Source of the DNA: Moellerella sp963519845
GTDB taxonomy: Bacteria; Pseudomonadota; Gammaproteobacteria; Enterobacterales; Enterobacteriaceae
Direction of reading: 5' to 3'
DNA: 64,000 nucleotides
Assembly (NCBI GenBank): GCA_963519845.1
Contig: CAUQNX010000003.1
Location: 160,705-224,704 of the forward strand
Position 1 is the first letter of the stretch, and each line of letters starts with the position of its first letter. The position numbers were made by a program, and so were the translations under genes. Shown in pieces: positions 36,377-45,370 of the stretch. The notes beneath the pieces are model-generated. The model saw only the letters and a program-made list of their open reading frames with translations, made no database searches and was not told the origin of the DNA.

Positions 36377-37035
36377 TGCCCACCACCCAAAGCATATCCG
36401 ACACCATGTATAGTACGAATAAACTCATTGCCCAACTTACGCCTTAGATGATGAATATGAACCTCAACCGCATTACTCGAGACTTCCTCACCCCAGCTAT
36501 AGAGTTTCTCTTCGATCATCGCTCTGGAAAGTACTTTTTGCGGATTATGTAGAAATAGCGCTAATACCGCGAGTTCTTTATTTTTTAAACTGATCACTTC
36601 ATTGTTACAGGTGACAGTCATGGAAACAGGATCGAATTCCACCTGACCATAGCGTAATTTCGGCGTTAACTGGCCATGACGACGACGGATCAGCGCCTGT
36701 AGCCGCGCCGCCACCTCAGCGAGAGCAAAAGGTTTACACAGATAATCATCCGCACCTTGTTGTAGCCCCTTAACGCGTTGATCTAGCGCCCCTCTTGCAG
36801 TGAGGATCAGTACTGGTTCATCACGCCCTTTCTGCCGCCATTGATGTAAAATATCCAATCCATCCATACCCGGTAGTGATAAATCTAATATCACAGCATC
36901 GTAAGCAGCGCTCTCCAGTGCCTGTAAACCTAAGTTACCATCCATAAACCAATCGAGACTAAAGCCCAGTTTCGTCAGACCAACTTTAAGCCCATCGCCA
37001 ATTAAGCGGTCATCCTCAATCAGTAAAATACGCAT
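36373..37035 (-). CDS. qseB: Response regulator QseB
   Basis: A 220-residue OmpR/PhoB-type regulator. Receiver domain 1-115 with IEDD, the phosphorylated Asp in VILDLSLPGMDG (about 51), Thr in LTARG and Lys in CKPFAL. The winged helix follows, with NAVEVHIHHLRRKLG and IRTIHGVGYALGG. It aligns closely with E. coli QseB over the whole length. Divergent from ygiW, with a candidate binding site at 37145-37161 in the shared gap. Confidence 0.92.
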   Translation of the reverse strand: MRILLIEDDRLIGDGLKVGLTKLGFSLDWFMDGNLGLQALESAAYDAVILDLSLPGMDGLDILHQWRQKGRDEPVLILTARGALDQRVKGLQQGADDYLCKPFALAEVAARLQALIRRRHGQLTPKLRYGQVEFDPVSMTVTCNNEVISLKNKELAVLALFLHNPQKVLSRAMIEEKLYSWGEEVSSNAVEVHIHHLRRKLGNEFIRTIHGVGYALGGGQ

Positions 37036-37144
37036 CTTGTCTTATTCCTATGATCATGTGATCCCTTATTATTTGTAACCTACAAATAGAGAGATAACCA
37101 CCCTTAGCCCTGATAAACTAAGGTATATTTTTTTATTTTTATTT

Positions 37145-37161
37145 CTTAAGATTCTGTTAAG
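37145..37161. promoter_or_regulatory. QseB/PmrA-type direct repeat box
   Basis: CTTAAG-ATTCT-GTTAAG: two near-identical hexamers with a 5-nt spacer, matching the PmrA/QseB-type consensus CTTAAK-N5-CTTAAK with one mismatch. It lies 60 nt upstream of ygiW and 110 nt upstream of qseB, suited to control of one or both. Confidence 0.55.
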
Positions 37162-37220
37162 AACTTTTTGTTTTAATAGCGATATCAAAACGAAAACCTA
37201 CTCGAAATAAGGAAGCATCG

Positions 37221-37622
37221 ATGAAAAAATTATCTACTTTAGCTTTAATTACCGCCTTAGCCAGTGCACCTGCTATCGCCGTAAATGGCGGATTTGAAGG
37301 CCCTGGAGCAACAACAGCTGCGGCTCAAACTTCCCAGACGGGCGGTTTTACTGACGCAAATGCAAGCCAAACTTCAGTCGGCGAAGCGCTTAAACTGAAA
37401 GATGATAGCTGGGTGGTCATGAGTGGTAAAATTGTTAAACAGCTGGATAAAAAACATTATGAGTTCACTGATGGTACTGGCACCATCACGCTAGAAATCG
37501 ACCGCAAACAGTGGAAAGGGGTTAATGTAACGCCGAATGATAAAATTCAAATTCGGGGTAAAATTGATAAAGATTGGCGCTCAACAGAAGTTGATGTGAG
37601 TGAAGTTCAGATTATCAAATAA
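37221..37622 (+). CDS. ygiW: YgiW, periplasmic BOF (OB-fold) stress protein
   Basis: 133 residues with a clear signal peptide (MKKLSTLALITALASAPAIA). The bacterial OB-fold domain (DUF388/BOF) covers about residues 55-131: DSWVVMSGKIVKQL, YEFTDGTGTITLEID, KIQIRGKIDKDW, VDVSEVQII. The E. coli homologue contributes to peroxide and cadmium resistance. AAGGAAG precedes the ATG. In E. coli it is the first gene of ygiW-qseBC; here it is divergent from qseBC. Confidence 0.92.
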   Translation: MKKLSTLALITALASAPAIAVNGGFEGPGATTAAAQTSQTGGFTDANASQTSVGEALKLKDDSWVVMSGKIVKQLDKKHYEFTDGTGTITLEIDRKQWKGVNVTPNDKIQIRGKIDKDWRSTEVDVSEVQIIK

Positions 37623-37633
37623 GCGTATTATCC

Positions 37634-37660
37634 TAACGGGGACTTAATCAGTCCCCGTTA
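37634..37660. terminator. Hairpin between ygiW and cysQ
   Basis: TAACGGGGACT / AGTCCCCGTTA: 11-bp perfect stem with a 5-nt loop between convergent genes. Acts as a transcript end for both directions, though T-runs are short. Confidence 0.75.
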
Positions 37661-37672
37661 ATCTATTTGATT

Positions 37673-38419
37673 TTAAATCAATGAAACACGAAATCCCGGA
37701 TTGAGAAAAGAAGCCCGTGGAGAGTAATCCAAGGTTTTGCCATGCCAATCCGTCACCACTGCTCCAGCAGCGATAGCCACTGCATGTCCTGCCGCTGTAT
37801 CCCAAATATTGGTAGGTCCAAAGCGAGGATAGAGTTGCGCAGAGCCCTCAGCAACTAAACAAAACTTCAGCGAAGAACCGATAGCACGGGTTGTGTGCTC
37901 CCCTATTTGTGCCAAATAATCCTGCAACTCAGCATCTTGATGAGAGCGACTAATCACAATCACCTTTGGATTCGCATCTGCAACTTGGATCGAATAACGC
38001 TGGTTATCTTGCTCTTTCCACGCTTGCTTTCCTTCCCCCAGATATAACACGCCCTGAGCAGGAACATAGACGACACCTAAAACTGGAATCCCCTTCTCGA
38101 TCAAGGCGATATTGACGGTAAATTCCCCATTGCGACTAATAAACTCTTTTGTACCATCAAGAGGATCAATCAACCAATAGCGATCCCAGTTTTGGCGTAC
38201 AGCCCATTCTGGGGGATCTTCTTCTGATAACTGAGGAATGGTAGGATCAATTTTAGTGAGACCCGCTTTGATAATATTATGAGCCATAATATCCGCGTTA
38301 GTCACCGGTGAGCTATCTGATTTGTGTTCCACCAGCAAGGGCGTGTCTGCGTTGTAAATCACCATAATGGCTTTACCCGCGTCTTTAGCTATTTGACAGA
38401 TTTGTTCTAACATCGGCAA
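37673..38419 (-). CDS. cysQ: 3'(2'),5'-bisphosphate nucleotidase CysQ
   Basis: A 248-residue FIG-superfamily phosphatase converting PAP to AMP, which protects sulfate assimilation and RNA metabolism. Metal-site motifs are SEEDP (about 68-72), IDPLDGTKEF (about 83-92) and WDTAAGHAVA near the C-terminus. Length equals E. coli CysQ (246). Its next upstream gene is fklB, separated by a terminator; several E. coli genes between cysQ and fklB (cpdB, ytfE-H, cycA) are absent. Confidence 0.96.
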   Translation of the reverse strand: MPMLEQICQIAKDAGKAIMVIYNADTPLLVEHKSDSSPVTNADIMAHNIIKAGLTKIDPTIPQLSEEDPPEWAVRQNWDRYWLIDPLDGTKEFISRNGEFTVNIALIEKGIPVLGVVYVPAQGVLYLGEGKQAWKEQDNQRYSIQVADANPKVIVISRSHQDAELQDYLAQIGEHTTRAIGSSLKFCLVAEGSAQLYPRFGPTNIWDTAAGHAVAIAAGAVVTDWHGKTLDYSPRASFLNPGFRVSLI

Positions 38420-38550
38420 CCTCTCTGTTGTCTACTTAATAAAAACAGGTTATCAGTCAGCCAGAATGATTTCACTAACTTTTATGATTTGAGAGAATCG
38501 ACAGATGTATTTTGAAAGAGAGATATAGAAAATAAACCGTTTTCAACAAA

Positions 38551-38580
38551 AAATAGCCAGTGATTAGCTGGCTATTTTTT
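38551..38580 (-). terminator. Terminator after fklB
   Basis: AAATAGCCAG / CTGGCTATTT stem flanked by A- and T-runs; it works on the minus strand 29 nt past the fklB stop and could also act on the plus strand. Confidence 0.85.
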
Positions 38581-38609
38581 AATACAGATTAACTGAGTAA
38601 ATATCTAAA

Positions 38610-39230
38610 TTAGATAATTTCCAGTAATTCAACTTCGAAAACTAATGTGCTGTGTGGTGGGATAGATGCACCCGCGCCACGCTCACCGTATGCCAATGAA
38701 GATGGAATGTACAACTCCCACTTAGAACCAACTGGCATCAATGTCAGCGCTTCGATCCAACCTGGGATCACGCCACTCACAGGGAATTCTGCTGGTTGGC
38801 CACGTTGAACTGAGCTATCAAATACAGTACCGTCAATCAGACGACCTGTGTAATGAACACGAACGCGGTCAGTGCGCGCAGGAATTGCGCCTTCACCTTG
38901 ATTAATAACCGAGAATTGCAAACCTGATTCAGTTGTACTCACACCTTCACGGGTTTTATTCTCTTCTAAGAATTTAATACCTTCGCCCGCCAGTGCATTT
39001 TCACGCTCAGCACGAACTGCATCTGCACGCTCATGAATTTCACGCAGTGCATTATGTAAAGCTTCAACAGGAACAGAAGGCATATTACCTTCCAACGCGT
39101 CTTTTAAGCCAGCCAGAATCGCCTCTGGTTCTAGTCCTTCTAAGCCTGATTCTAACAGCTGTTCGCCGACTTGAAGCCCAATACCGTAGCTCGCTTGAGC
39201 TTCCATCGAATCAAAAGTTTGGTTTGCCAT
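38610..39230 (-). CDS. fklB: FKBP-type peptidyl-prolyl isomerase FklB (FKBP22)
   Basis: 206 residues from ATG 39230 (MANQTFDSMEAQASYGIG), preceded by AGGT; an open frame extends 11 codons upstream. N-terminal dimerisation helices (1-100) are followed by the FKBP domain: VRVHYTGRLIDGTVFDSS, GVIPGWIEAL, YGERGAGASIPP and LVFEVELLEI. Length and sequence match E. coli FklB. Confidence 0.97.
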   Translation of the reverse strand: MANQTFDSMEAQASYGIGLQVGEQLLESGLEGLEPEAILAGLKDALEGNMPSVPVEALHNALREIHERADAVRAERENALAGEGIKFLEENKTREGVSTTESGLQFSVINQGEGAIPARTDRVRVHYTGRLIDGTVFDSSVQRGQPAEFPVSGVIPGWIEALTLMPVGSKWELYIPSSLAYGERGAGASIPPHSTLVFEVELLEII

Positions 39231-39618
39231 GAAAATACCTGTAATGTTTAAGTCAAAAGGCAAGAATAACAGTCAGGATAGTGAGGGTAAACTCATATTT
39301 ATACAGCGGGTCAATATCTGTTAACCCCATTCAATATTTAACTGCTGAGTTCAGCCGACTCTGAAAAAGAGAAGATGATCATTAATCGAATGAAAAATAG
39401 TGATATGGCCGTCATACTTCAACTCACTGACTTGGTTAGAATTAGTATTTTGCTACATGCTTAATTTCAGTATATAACAAAGTTAATACTTAACTATTTA
39501 TCTAACTAGATTACTCTGTTAGCAGATTAGGGGCCTTTGGCTGCCACCTTTTGCATCTGATATTATTCAAGATGGCATATGATTTTCATGCTAATTTAGC
39601 CGCTATAAGGGGATTATA
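39231..39618. promoter_or_regulatory. fklB / ytfB divergent region
   Basis: 388 nt of AT-rich DNA between two divergent starts. No ORF, tRNA or strong hairpin seen; it must hold both promoters. TATAAG at 39604-39609 is too close to ytfB to be its -10 element. Confidence 0.5.
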
Positions 39619-40227
39619 ATGAGGCTTTCTACTTTCCATCGTTATGGCATAATCATTTTGGCCATCATTATTGTAATGATATTTATTTGGCCCTCGGATG
39701 AGAAAACCAACATCAAACCTATCACTATCTCTGAGCCACAACCTATTGTGATCACCCCGCAATCAGAGACACAGAGTCCTGAGGGGACGACTCAGACTGA
39801 TCAACTACCCACATGGATGAATAACGGAACCAATCAAAACAACAATAACGAGAATGGTAATGAGATAGCTCAGCCAGAGATAAATATAGAGACAGCTCCA
39901 ACTCCACCGACTGAAAGAACGCCGTCCGCAACCACCTCCACACCTGCGCAAACTCCTCCGGCAGATCAGTGGCAAGCTTATACCATTCAGAAAGGTAAGA
40001 CGCTGGCTCAGCTGTTTAGAGATAACAATCTACAGGCAAGAGATGCATTTGCGATGGCGCGAGTCGAAGGGAGTGAAAGCCCGCTGAGTAATATCCAGCA
40101 AGGACAAAAAATTCGCTTAAAAGCCAATAAACAAGGGGATGTTCAAGTATTAGAAATTACAACGGCAGAAGGGAAAACCTTCAGTTTTGCGCGCCTTAGT
40201 GATGGCAATTACTATCGGACACCTTAG
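39619..40227 (+). CDS. ytfB: OapA-family cell division protein YtfB
   Basis: 202 residues: a short cytoplasmic N-terminus, one membrane helix (about 10-25, IIILAIIIVMIFIWP), a low-complexity Pro/Thr/Gln/Asn linker (30-115) and a LysM-like OapA domain (WQAYTIQKGKTLAQLFRDNNLQARDAFAM, then GQKIRLKAN). The E. coli YtfB OapA domain binds glycans and localises to division sites. It is smaller at the N-terminus than E. coli YtfB (212). GGGGA precedes the ATG. Confidence 0.92.
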   Translation: MRLSTFHRYGIIILAIIIVMIFIWPSDEKTNIKPITISEPQPIVITPQSETQSPEGTTQTDQLPTWMNNGTNQNNNNENGNEIAQPEINIETAPTPPTERTPSATTSTPAQTPPADQWQAYTIQKGKTLAQLFRDNNLQARDAFAMARVEGSESPLSNIQQGQKIRLKANKQGDVQVLEITTAEGKTFSFARLSDGNYYRTP

Positions 40228-40266
40228 TTCAGCATTTGATGGACAGAATCACTGAGTAGTAATAAT

Positions 40267-40296
40267 AAAAAACACCGGCTAGGCCGGTGTTTTTTG
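40267..40296. terminator. Bidirectional terminator ytfB / rplI
   Basis: AACACCGGC / GCCGGTGTT stem with a 3-nt loop, A-run on one side and T-run on the other, between convergent genes. Confidence 0.92.
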
Positions 40297-40343
40297 TTGC
40301 ACAACTCAAATTAATGAGTAGCACGTATAATCATCAGAAATGA

Positions 40344-40793
40344 TTATTCAGCAACGATTTTAACGTTTAACTGTGCGAAAACATCGCTGTGTACTTGGAA
40401 ATGCACTTCGTGCTCGCCAGTTGTACGCAGAACGCCGTTTGGTAAACGAACTTCGCTTTTCGAAACAGTAACGCCAGCTGCAGTAACTGCATCAGCGATG
40501 TCACGAGTACCGATAGAACCAAACAGTTTGCCTTCATCACCAGCTTTAGAAGCTAATGTGACTAAAGCCAATTCGTTGATTTTTGTTGCACGAGCTTGCG
40601 CTGCAGTCAGAACGGCTTCTAATTTAGCTTCCAGTTCTGCACGACGTGCTTCAAAAAATTCGATGTTTTTCTTAGTCGCAGGAACAGCTTTGCCCTGTGG
40701 AACTAAGAAGTTACGGGCATAACCCGATTTAACGTTAACCTGATCACCTAAGCTACCAAGGTTAGCTACTTTATCAAGCAGAATAACTTGCAT
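40344..40793 (-). CDS. rplI: 50S ribosomal protein L9
   Basis: 149 residues with MQVILLDKVANLGSLGDQVNVKSGYARNFLVPQGKA, the N-terminal L9 domain, the long connecting helix (about 40-75) and the C-terminal domain. Length equals E. coli L9. Last gene of rpsF-priB-rpsR-rplI. Confidence 0.98.
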   Translation of the reverse strand: MQVILLDKVANLGSLGDQVNVKSGYARNFLVPQGKAVPATKKNIEFFEARRAELEAKLEAVLTAAQARATKINELALVTLASKAGDEGKLFGSIGTRDIADAVTAAGVTVSKSEVRLPNGVLRTTGEHEVHFQVHSDVFAQLNVKIVAE

Positions 40794-40831
40794 TACCTTA
40801 TCCTCTTATAGTCGTTAGTGGACTGTACCTA

Positions 40832-41059
40832 TTACTGATGACGATCAGTATAAGGCAACAGAGATAGGTAGCGCGCGCGCTTGATAGCACGAGCGAGCTG
40901 ACGTTGGTATTTTGCACGGGTGCCAGTAATACGGCTTGGTACAATTTTACCGCTTTCAGTAACGTAGTTTTTCAGCGTTGCGATATCTTTATAGTCTATC
41001 TCTTGAACGCCTTCCGCTGTGAAACGGCAGAACTTGCGACGACGGAAATAACGTGCCAT
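40832..41059 (-). CDS. rpsR: 30S ribosomal protein S18
   Basis: 75 residues, MARYFRRRKFCRFTAEGVQEIDYKD, and GTRAKYQRQLARAIKRARYL. It forms a heterodimer with S6 on 16S rRNA. Four nt downstream of priB. Confidence 0.98.
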   Translation of the reverse strand: MARYFRRRKFCRFTAEGVQEIDYKDIATLKNYVTESGKIVPSRITGTRAKYQRQLARAIKRARYLSLLPYTDRHQ

Positions 41060-41063
41060 ATGG

Positions 41064-41381
41064 CTAGTCTCCAGAATCTATCAATTCAATCTGCTCGGCA
41101 TGGAGCACCAACTTATTCAGTCCATTGCGACCTTGATGGCAACTAATGAAACCTGAAACGGTGATGCAACTACCGACCGTTATACTGTGAGTATAAGCTT
41201 GTATGTCTTGTCCGCTGGCGACAATGGGCATTCTGCACCATGACTGCCGAGTTAACCCGGCTTCCTTCTGCTGTGAGCGATGTTCAATCACAAACTGGCA
41301 GTGAGGAATTCCAGACGGACTCACTTTTCGAATCAGCACTTTACAGACGGTGCCTGTCAACACTAATCGATTAGTGAACAT
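41064..41381 (-). CDS. priB: Primosomal replication protein PriB
   Basis: A 105-residue single OB-fold ssDNA-binding protein of the PriA-PriB-DnaT restart primosome. It starts MFTNRLVLTGTVCKVLIRKVSPSGIPHCQF and ends LHAEQIELIDSGD. Located between rpsF and rpsR, the usual enterobacterial position. Confidence 0.97.
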   Translation of the reverse strand: MFTNRLVLTGTVCKVLIRKVSPSGIPHCQFVIEHRSQQKEAGLTRQSWCRMPIVASGQDIQAYTHSITVGSCITVSGFISCHQGRNGLNKLVLHAEQIELIDSGD

Positions 41382-41389
41382 ATGGGCAA

Positions 41390-41785
41390 TTACTCGTCAG
41401 AATCCCCAGCTTCTTCAGCTTCTTCATCCTGATATTCATCAGATAGGTCACGGCCACGACGTTCGTCTTTAGCTTTAACCATTGGAGAAGCTTCTGTCAC
41501 CGCGTGCTTAACGCGCATAACCATGCTACGGATAACGGCATCATTGAAGCGGAAGTTAGTTTCCAGCTCATCAATCGCTTCCTGTGGTGCTTCAACGTTC
41601 AGAAGAACATAGTGAGCTTTATGCAGTTTATTGATTGGATAAGCCAGTTGGCGACGGCCCCAGTCTTCAAGACGGTGGATTTGACCTTGCACATTAGTGA
41701 TAACTGCGCTGTAACGCTCGATCATACCCGGAACCTGTTCGCTTTGGTCAGGATGGACCATAAAAACGATTTCGTAATGACGCAT
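41390..41785 (-). CDS. rpsF: 30S ribosomal protein S6
   Basis: 131 residues starting MRHYEIVFMVHPDQSEQVPGMIERY, with the S6 ferredoxin-like fold and a Glu/Asp-rich C-terminal tail (EEAEEAGDSDE), the part that receives extra glutamates from RimK in E. coli. AAGGAGC precedes the ATG. A stem-loop in its leader may be the S6:S18 feedback site. Confidence 0.98.
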   Translation of the reverse strand: MRHYEIVFMVHPDQSEQVPGMIERYSAVITNVQGQIHRLEDWGRRQLAYPINKLHKAHYVLLNVEAPQEAIDELETNFRFNDAVIRSMVMRVKHAVTEASPMVKAKDERRGRDLSDEYQDEEAEEAGDSDE

Positions 41786-41812
41786 TAGTAATTGCTCCTT
41801 ACGGATTAATCA

Positions 41813-41846
41813 GCCTCCTGTCAGGGCAACCGCTTCCCATGGAGGC
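41813..41846 (-). promoter_or_regulatory. Candidate S6:S18 autoregulatory leader stem-loop
   Basis: In the rpsF leader the minus strand forms GCCTCC / GGAGGC (6 bp) enclosing a 22-nt loop with a GGG/CCC inner stem and GCGG. A leader element bound by the S6:S18 complex is known in many bacteria just upstream of rpsF. The position, 28 nt before the start codon, fits, but I could not verify the diagnostic CCG arrangement. Confidence 0.4.
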
Positions 41847-41964
41847 AAGGAACTTGTATTGTGCGGCTGAAAAATTGACGCGTAACTATACCCACACCCC
41901 AAGAAAAACTCAAGAGGTGAAGGCTAATTAATCAAACTTATTTATATCGCGCCATTTATTCGGG

Positions 41965-42708
41965 CTATTTGGCCGTATTAGTACGCTGACGTACCGCTTC
42001 AAATAAGCAAACGCCTGTTGCTACCGACACATTAAGTGATGAAACCGCACCCGCCATTGGGATACTGATCAACTCATCACAGTGCTCACGAGTCAAACGA
42101 CGCATGCCATCACCTTCAGCACCCATCACTAACGCCATAGGCCCAGTGAGTTTGCTTTGATAAAGAGTATGGTTCGCTTCACCCGCCGTACCCACCAGCC
42201 AAATTTGCTTTTCTTGTAACATACGCAAGGTTCTGGCTAAATTAGTCACGCTAATCAGAGGGACAGACTCTGCCGCACCGCAAGCAACCTTTTTCACAAT
42301 CGCATTCATTTGAGCTGATTTATCTTTAGGAATAATCACCGCATGAACACCCGCTGCATCCGCACTACGCAGACAAGCACCTAAATTGTGGGGATCAGTA
42401 ACGCCATCAAGTACCAATAAAAAAGGCACATCTGCATTAGCGATAATATCCGGCAGATCATTTTCTTGGTACTGACGGCCCGGTTTAATCGAGGCTACTA
42501 TACCTTGGTGAACGGCACCGTCGGTCTGTGCATCCATCCATTGGCGATTAGCCACGCGTATCACAATTCCTAAAGCTTCAAGATTGTGGATCATGGTCAT
42601 TAAACGTTTATCGTCACGACCCTTCAATACATAAACTTCAACAAACCGAAGCGGATCACGCTCCAGCAGAGCATTCACAGTGTGAATGCCATAAATAAAT
42701 TCACTCAT
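41965..42708 (-). CDS. rlmB: 23S rRNA (guanosine-2'-O-)-methyltransferase RlmB
   Basis: A 247-residue SPOUT (TrmH-class) enzyme methylating G2251. N-terminal RNA-binding domain (YGIHTVNALLERDP) and C-terminal knot: LDGVTDPHNLGACLRSADAAG, LVMGAEGDGMRRL, IPMAGAVSSLNVSVATGV. Downstream of rnr with a 102-nt gap containing a hairpin. Confidence 0.97.
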   Translation of the reverse strand: MSEFIYGIHTVNALLERDPLRFVEVYVLKGRDDKRLMTMIHNLEALGIVIRVANRQWMDAQTDGAVHQGIVASIKPGRQYQENDLPDIIANADVPFLLVLDGVTDPHNLGACLRSADAAGVHAVIIPKDKSAQMNAIVKKVACGAAESVPLISVTNLARTLRMLQEKQIWLVGTAGEANHTLYQSKLTGPMALVMGAEGDGMRRLTREHCDELISIPMAGAVSSLNVSVATGVCLFEAVRQRTNTAK

Positions 42709-42742
42709 AGTTTCTTTTTTATCAGGTTTATCAGGCTGAATA

Positions 42743-42764
42743 GAGGGTGGTTATCACCACCCTC
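42743..42764 (-). other. Hairpin between rnr and rlmB
   Basis: GAGGGTGGT / ACCACCCTC: perfect stem with TATC-size loop, no T-run. Likely an attenuator, stabiliser or processing structure inside the rnr-rlmB transcript. Confidence 0.6.
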
Positions 42765-42810
42765 TCGATTGACCAATATACGCAAGCATATATATTGCTT
42801 AGCCTATATA

Positions 42811-45327
42811 TCAGGCGTCTTTAGTCACTTTTTTACGAGGGGCTTTGTTTGCCCCTTCGTTTGGTGCGCTATCTTTTTTTGCTACACGCTTAGCTTGTAA
42901 CTTAGCGGTAATTTTTTTCGTCTTATCAGAGGTTTTTTTGCCTTTCTTCGCAGCCTCTTTTTCTACTTTCGGCTTGCTTTTGCTGCCACTTTTTTTCGCT
43001 TTTGGCGAAGAGGTACCCGCAGGCTCAAAGTTGGCATCTTTAGAAAAATCACGATCTTTGCGTGGTTTAGGCTTATTCGAATTTCTTACGTCTTTCTTCG
43101 CCCTATCGCGGCTCGTTTTACCGATATTTTTCGCTTTACGCGTAGTCGAGATGAGCGCAAAGTCGATTTTACGCTCATCCATATGGACAGCTTCGACGCG
43201 AATCTCCACTTCATCACCTAGGCGATAAACCGTATTGGAAGATTCGCCGATCAGACGTTGGCCTACGGCATCATAACGATAATAGTCGTTATCTAACGTT
43301 GAAACGTGAACTAGTCCATCAATAAACAACTCATTAAGACGGACAAAGAAACCAAATCCGGTGACGCTAGTGATCAGTCCAGTAAACACCTGACCCACTT
43401 GATCTTGCATAAAGTCACACTTCAGCCAATCAGCCACATCGCGAGTCGCTTCATCAGCACGGCGCTCAGTCAATGAACAGTGCTCACCTAATTGCAGCAT
43501 ATGCGCCATATCAGAGTGCCAACCGCCCGTAGGTGTCCAATGTTGACTTCCCTGACCCTCCTCTTTCGCCAACAGATATTTGATAGCTCTGTGTAACGTT
43601 AAATCAGGATAACGACGGATTGGTGAGGTAAAGTGCGCATAGGCTTTTAACGCTAAACCAAAGTGACCACGGTTTTCTGGATCATAAATGGCCTGCTTCA
43701 TCGAGCGCAGCAACATTGTCTGTAATAATTCATGATCCGGACGGTCCGCAACTTCATGGACCATCATGGCAAAATCTTTCGGCTCTGGCTTCATGCCACC
43801 TGGCAGTGTTAATCCTAGCTCACTAAATACCGAACGAAGATTGGTTACGCTCTCTTCTTTCGGGCGATCGTGGACACGGTATAAAGCTGGCTCTTCATTT
43901 TTCTCAACAAAACGCGCAGCGGCAATATTTGCCAAGATCATGCACTCTTCAATCAGCTTGTGTGCATCATTGCGTACAACAGGTTCGATGCGCTCAATGC
44001 GTCGCTCCGCGTTGAAAATAAACTTGGCTTCCTCTGATTCAAAGGAGATAGCGCCACGCTCTTCTCGCGACTCTTCTAACGCTTTATACAGTAATTGTAG
44101 TTGCGTTAAATGAGGTACTAACGGCTCATAATGTTCACGCAGCTCTTCATCACCCTGCAAAATCTTCCAGACTTTGGTGTAAGTCAGACGCGCGTGGGAG
44201 TTCATCACAGCTTCGTAGAATTTATAGGATGATAGCTTGCCCGTTGCTGAGACCGTCATTTCACAGACCATACAGAGACGATCTACGCCCGGATTTAATG
44301 AACATAAGCCATTAGATAAAACTTCCGGCAGCATAGGAACAACTTGAGATGGGAAATAGACCGAATTACCACGGCTTCTCGCTTCATCATCTAATCCGGT
44401 ATTTGGACGCACATAATAGCTGACGTCAGCAATAGCAACCCATAGACGCCATTCGCCACCTTTTTTCGCTGCGCAGTGAACCGCATCATCAAAGTCACGC
44501 GCATCTTCACCATCGATAGTGACTAAAGGTAAATCGCGTAAATCGACACGCCCTTTTTTCGCTGATTCTGGTACTTGCTCATCGAGATCAGCAACTTGCT
44601 TTTCAACTTTCTCAGGCCAAGTATGGGGGATTTCATGGGTACGCAGTGCAATTTCCACCGCCATGCTGGTTCCCATAGTTTCACCAAGGACTTCAATAAT
44701 ATGACCAACAGATTGGGTTCTACGCTGAGGACGGGAGATAAGTTCTACCACCACCACATTGCCCATGCGTGCGCCGCAAGTCTGCTCTTTTGGGATCATA
44801 ATATCAAAACTTAAGCGGCTATCGTCAGGAACGACAAAACCCATGCCGGATTCAAGAAAATAACGACCGACAATTTGATTATTACGTGGCTCAAGTACAC
44901 GGACGATACGTACTTCAGTACGACCTTTACGATCTTGTCCATAAGCTTGGGCTAATACAATATCGCCGTGGATGGTTCTTTTCATTTCATCCGCAGAAAT
45001 ATAGAAATCTTCTTTTTTGCCTTCTATGCGCAAAAAACCATATCCATCACGGTGACCAATAACAGCACCTTTTAATAGATCTAACCGCTCGGGTAGCGCA
45101 TAGCATTTACGACGGGTAAAGACTAACTGTCCATCACGCTCCATGGCTCTCAAACGACGACGTAACGCTTCTAATTCATCTTCAGTACTTAAATTTAATA
45201 TTTTCGCGATCTCTTCGCGATTAATAGGAGCAGGTCGTTGTGAGAGAATTTCTAAGATATATTCTCTGCTGGGTATAGGTGAATCGTACTTCTCTGCTTC
45301 TCTATTTAGATAGGGATCTTGTGACAT
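42811..45327 (-). CDS. rnr: Ribonuclease R
   Basis: 838 residues from ATG 45327 (MSQDPYLNREAEKYDSPIPSREYILE), which has a perfect GGAGGT site; six extra in-frame codons precede it. A 3'-5' exoribonuclease of structured RNA. Domain order: N-terminal helix-turn-helix, two cold-shock domains, the RNB catalytic domain with ITIDGEDARDFDDAV-type aspartates (VTIDGEDARDFDDAVH), the S1 domain (VFTGLITSVTGFGFFVRL) and a long Lys/Arg-rich tail (last ~100 residues). It follows nsrR by 43 nt, so the two are cotranscribed as in E. coli. Confidence 0.97.
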   Translation of the reverse strand: MSQDPYLNREAEKYDSPIPSREYILEILSQRPAPINREEIAKILNLSTEDELEALRRRLRAMERDGQLVFTRRKCYALPERLDLLKGAVIGHRDGYGFLRIEGKKEDFYISADEMKRTIHGDIVLAQAYGQDRKGRTEVRIVRVLEPRNNQIVGRYFLESGMGFVVPDDSRLSFDIMIPKEQTCGARMGNVVVVELISRPQRRTQSVGHIIEVLGETMGTSMAVEIALRTHEIPHTWPEKVEKQVADLDEQVPESAKKGRVDLRDLPLVTIDGEDARDFDDAVHCAAKKGGEWRLWVAIADVSYYVRPNTGLDDEARSRGNSVYFPSQVVPMLPEVLSNGLCSLNPGVDRLCMVCEMTVSATGKLSSYKFYEAVMNSHARLTYTKVWKILQGDEELREHYEPLVPHLTQLQLLYKALEESREERGAISFESEEAKFIFNAERRIERIEPVVRNDAHKLIEECMILANIAAARFVEKNEEPALYRVHDRPKEESVTNLRSVFSELGLTLPGGMKPEPKDFAMMVHEVADRPDHELLQTMLLRSMKQAIYDPENRGHFGLALKAYAHFTSPIRRYPDLTLHRAIKYLLAKEEGQGSQHWTPTGGWHSDMAHMLQLGEHCSLTERRADEATRDVADWLKCDFMQDQVGQVFTGLITSVTGFGFFVRLNELFIDGLVHVSTLDNDYYRYDAVGQRLIGESSNTVYRLGDEVEIRVEAVHMDERKIDFALISTTRKAKNIGKTSRDRAKKDVRNSNKPKPRKDRDFSKDANFEPAGTSSPKAKKSGSKSKPKVEKEAAKKGKKTSDKTKKITAKLQAKRVAKKDSAPNEGANKAPRKKVTKDA

Positions 45328-45370
45328 CGTTACCTCCGTTGTCATCCGAATTCGTGATCATTATGAGTAC

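Noticed and set aside
35030..37035. PmrAB instead of QseBC
   Set aside because: The families are close, but the regulator aligns best with QseB over its full length and ygiW is adjacent.
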